DNA from: Winogradskya humida
GTDB taxonomy: Bacteria > Actinomycetota > Actinomycetes > Mycobacteriales > Micromonosporaceae
DNA: 64,000 bases
Assembly (NCBI RefSeq): GCF_016862215.1
Contig: NZ_BOMN01000029.1
Location: 62,001-126,000, forward strand
Direction of reading: 5' to 3'
Shown: one piece after another, positions 62,347 to 64,000 of the stretch
Layout of the letters: each line of letters begins with the position of its first letter
Numbering within the stretch: position 1 is the stretch's first letter
Program-made: the position numbers and the translations under genes
The notes under the pieces: model-generated
Seen by the model: the letters and a program-made list of their open reading frames with translations, nothing else
Told to the model about the DNA's origin: nothing
The model's database searches: none

Positions 62347-63764
62347 AGCCCCACCGGCTTAGGTTGCGACGCGTGCGGCTTGTCCTGCAAACGCGCCTGT
62401 TCCCGCCACATCTGCCGGGCGAGATCGTCACGGATCCTGGCGTAGGAAGGGTCGTGGTAGACGTTGTGCAGTTCGGCCGGGTCGGCGGCGAGATCGTAGA
62501 GCTCCCATTCGCCGGGATAGGTGAAATCGCCGGTGCCCGGGATGCCGAGCCCGTCGTTGTAGAAGTAGATGAGTTTGTAGCGATCGGTGCGGAATCCGTA
62601 ATGCGCCGGCGCCTTGTGGAACACGTCGTCGTGCTCCCAGTAGCGGTAATACATTCCGGTCGCCGGAGCCGAGGCGGGCGTGCCGAGCAGGTCGGGCCAG
62701 AAACTGCGGCCCTGCATGCGCGGGTGCGGTGCGACGCCGGCCGCTTCCAGGATGGTCTGCGCCCAGTCGACGTTCGTGACGATGTCGGTGATCGGCGCGC
62801 CCGGCTCGATGCGCGCGGGGTAGCTGAGCACCAGGGGCATGCGCAGCGACTCCTCGTACATGAAGCGCTTGTCGAACCAGCCGTGATCGCCGAGGAAGAA
62901 GCCCTGGTCGGAGGCGTACATGAGCAGGGTATCGGCGAGGTCGCCCCGCTCGCGCAGCCGGTCGGTGACCCGGCCGACGTTCTCGTCGACGGCGGTGACG
63001 CAGCGCAGGTAGTCGGCCATGAACCGCTGGTACTTCCACAGCGCCTCGGCCTCGTAGTCCAGCCCGGGCGGCGGATCGGTCTTGAGGTCGTCGCGGGTGA
63101 GGTGCTCGGCGATGCGCATGGCGGCGCGGCGGGCGGACGACGTACGGGTCGCGTAATCGTCGTCGAAGGTCGCCGGCACCGGGATCGGGCCGGTGAAGAG
63201 ATCCAGGTGGCGTGGGTGCGGCACCCAGGGGCGGTGCGGGGCCTTGTGATAGATCAGTACGCACCAAGGGTCGTCACCGTCGATCGAATCCACCCAGTTC
63301 AGGGCCAGGTCCGTGATGATGTCCGTGGTGTAGCCGGGCACCGTGCGCAGGCCGTCCGCCGACAGCAACCGCGGATCGTTGTACTCGCCCTGCTCGATCA
63401 GCACGTCCCAGTAGTCGAAGTGCTGCGGGTCGTGCCCGGGGCCGTCACCCATGTGCCACTTGCCGACCATCGCCGTGCGGTAACCCGCCTGTTTGAGCAG
63501 CGAGACGAAGGTCGGCTGGCCGGCGTCGATCGGGGTGACCAGCGTGGTCACGCCGTTGACATGGCTGTACGTGCCGGTGAGGATGCTGGCCCGGCTGGGC
63601 GAGCAGAGCGAGTTCGTCGCGAAGCAGTTGTCGAACCGGCGGCCGAGGCTCGCGATCTCGTCGATCCGCGGCGTGGCGTTCAGGACCGACCCGTACGTCC
63701 CGATCGCGTGCGCCGCGTGATCGTCCGTGAGGATCATCGCGATGTTCGGCCGCCTGGTGGTCAC
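62343..63764 (-). CDS. Sulfatase, formylglycine type
   Basis: A 473-residue type I sulfatase. Metal ligands Asp14/Asp15 lie in IAMILTDDHAAHAIG, the Cys54 to be converted to formylglycine is in NSLCSPSRASILTG (CxPxR), and MVGKWHMGD holds the Lys/His active-site pair. The C-terminus has the usual ELYDLAADPAELHNVYHDP. There is no signal peptide, so it desulfates imported sugars in the cytosol. The GTG start overlaps the stop of another sulfatase (GTGA). Confidence 0.95.
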   Translation of the reverse strand: MTTRRPNIAMILTDDHAAHAIGTYGSVLNATPRIDEIASLGRRFDNCFATNSLCSPSRASILTGTYSHVNGVTTLVTPIDAGQPTFVSLLKQAGYRTAMVGKWHMGDGPGHDPQHFDYWDVLIEQGEYNDPRLLSADGLRTVPGYTTDIITDLALNWVDSIDGDDPWCVLIYHKAPHRPWVPHPRHLDLFTGPIPVPATFDDDYATRTSSARRAAMRIAEHLTRDDLKTDPPPGLDYEAEALWKYQRFMADYLRCVTAVDENVGRVTDRLRERGDLADTLLMYASDQGFFLGDHGWFDKRFMYEESLRMPLVLSYPARIEPGAPITDIVTNVDWAQTILEAAGVAPHPRMQGRSFWPDLLGTPASAPATGMYYRYWEHDDVFHKAPAHYGFRTDRYKLIYFYNDGLGIPGTGDFTYPGEWELYDLAADPAELHNVYHDPSYARIRDDLARQMWREQARLQDKPHASQPKPVGL

Positions 63765-64000
63765 TGGTAGGACGCCTCATCCAGGCCGCTCTGGGTCGGG
63801 TCATGGTCGACCTGGCCGATGTCGTACATGGACGTCATCCAGTGGTAGAAGCGGTCGTCCCGCTCGACGAGCAGCGTGTAGAGGCGCTTGAGCATGCGGC
63901 TGCGGACCGGCTCCATCTCCGGGTGGTGGTAGATGTTGAGCAGCTCGTCGGGATCGTTGCGCAGGTCGTAGAGCTCGTTCGTGGAGTCCGGGTTGACGAC
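63761..64000 (-). CDS. Second sulfatase (C-terminal part)
   Basis: The last 79 residues of a gene that continues past the window. ELYDLRNDPDELLNIYHHPEMEPVRSRM is the standard end of type I sulfatases, as in the next gene. Its TGA overlaps the GTG of that gene. Two consecutive sulfatases with one activating enzyme suggest stepwise removal of sulfates from a complex sulfated glycan. Confidence 0.8.
   Translation of the reverse strand, partial: VVNPDSTNELYDLRNDPDELLNIYHHPEMEPVRSRMLKRLYTLLVERDDRFYHWMTSMYDIGQVDHDPTQSGLDEASYQ

Overview
The window is a high-GC actinobacterial chromosome segment, with many GTG/TTG starts, AGGAG-type ribosome sites and several promoters whose -10 box lies 7 bases before the start codon (leaderless). 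The gene mix suggests a soil member of the Micromonosporaceae such as Actinoplanes; this is inferred, not shown, and rests on many secreted glycan hydrolases, ABC sugar importers with LacI regulators, ECF42 sigma with a DGPF partner, a chemotaxis receptor and large TetR/MarR/AraC sets.

Layout. 1-7.8 kb: 5' part of a GH3 glucosidase; an operon of Na+/H+ antiporter, short KdpD-like sensor kinase and Asp/Glu racemase-like protein; then a TetR-controlled ABC-2 exporter. 7.8-9.4 kb: a decayed area with a VOC protein, a small membrane protein and gene remnants. 9.4-24.6 kb: a complete L-rhamnose regulon. A LacI repressor sits between a minus-strand operon (rhamnulose-1-P aldolase/lactaldehyde dehydrogenase fusion, rhamnulokinase, LutABC lactate oxidation, an extra sugar isomerase) and a plus-strand operon (ABC importer, mutarotase, RhaI isomerase). 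Near-identical operators (TGAAACGTTTCA type) lie just after the predicted start sites. Together the genes import rhamnose and convert it to DHAP and, through lactaldehyde and L-lactate, to pyruvate.

24.6-31.5 kb: three oxidoreductases with their TetR, AraC and MarR regulators, a lipoprotein, and the debris of a HigBA-like toxin-antitoxin locus. 31.5-39.8 kb: a second ABC sugar importer with an unusually short LacI regulator, then two tandem GH55 beta-1,3-glucanases, one carrying an F5/8 type C domain and followed by a textbook terminator. 39.8-42.7 kb: phosphoesterase, lipoprotein and a DUF6879/DUF6082 cluster headed by a frameshifted gene. 42.7-45.9 kb: glyA behind a ZTP riboswitch with a duplicated palindrome in its linker, and a divergent second antiporter.

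45.9-52.6 kb: a DprA-like protein followed by a Cys-rich phosphoribosyltransferase (a possible nucleic-acid-sensing module), ArsR/MFS, ECF42 sigma with DGPF protein, and TetR/monooxygenase. 52.6-64 kb: PI-PLC-like secreted protein, chemotaxis receptor, a large Tat-exported discoidin protein, GH43, and a sulfatase-sulfatase-formylglycine-generating-enzyme operon. No rRNA, tRNA, CRISPR array or complete insertion sequence was seen.
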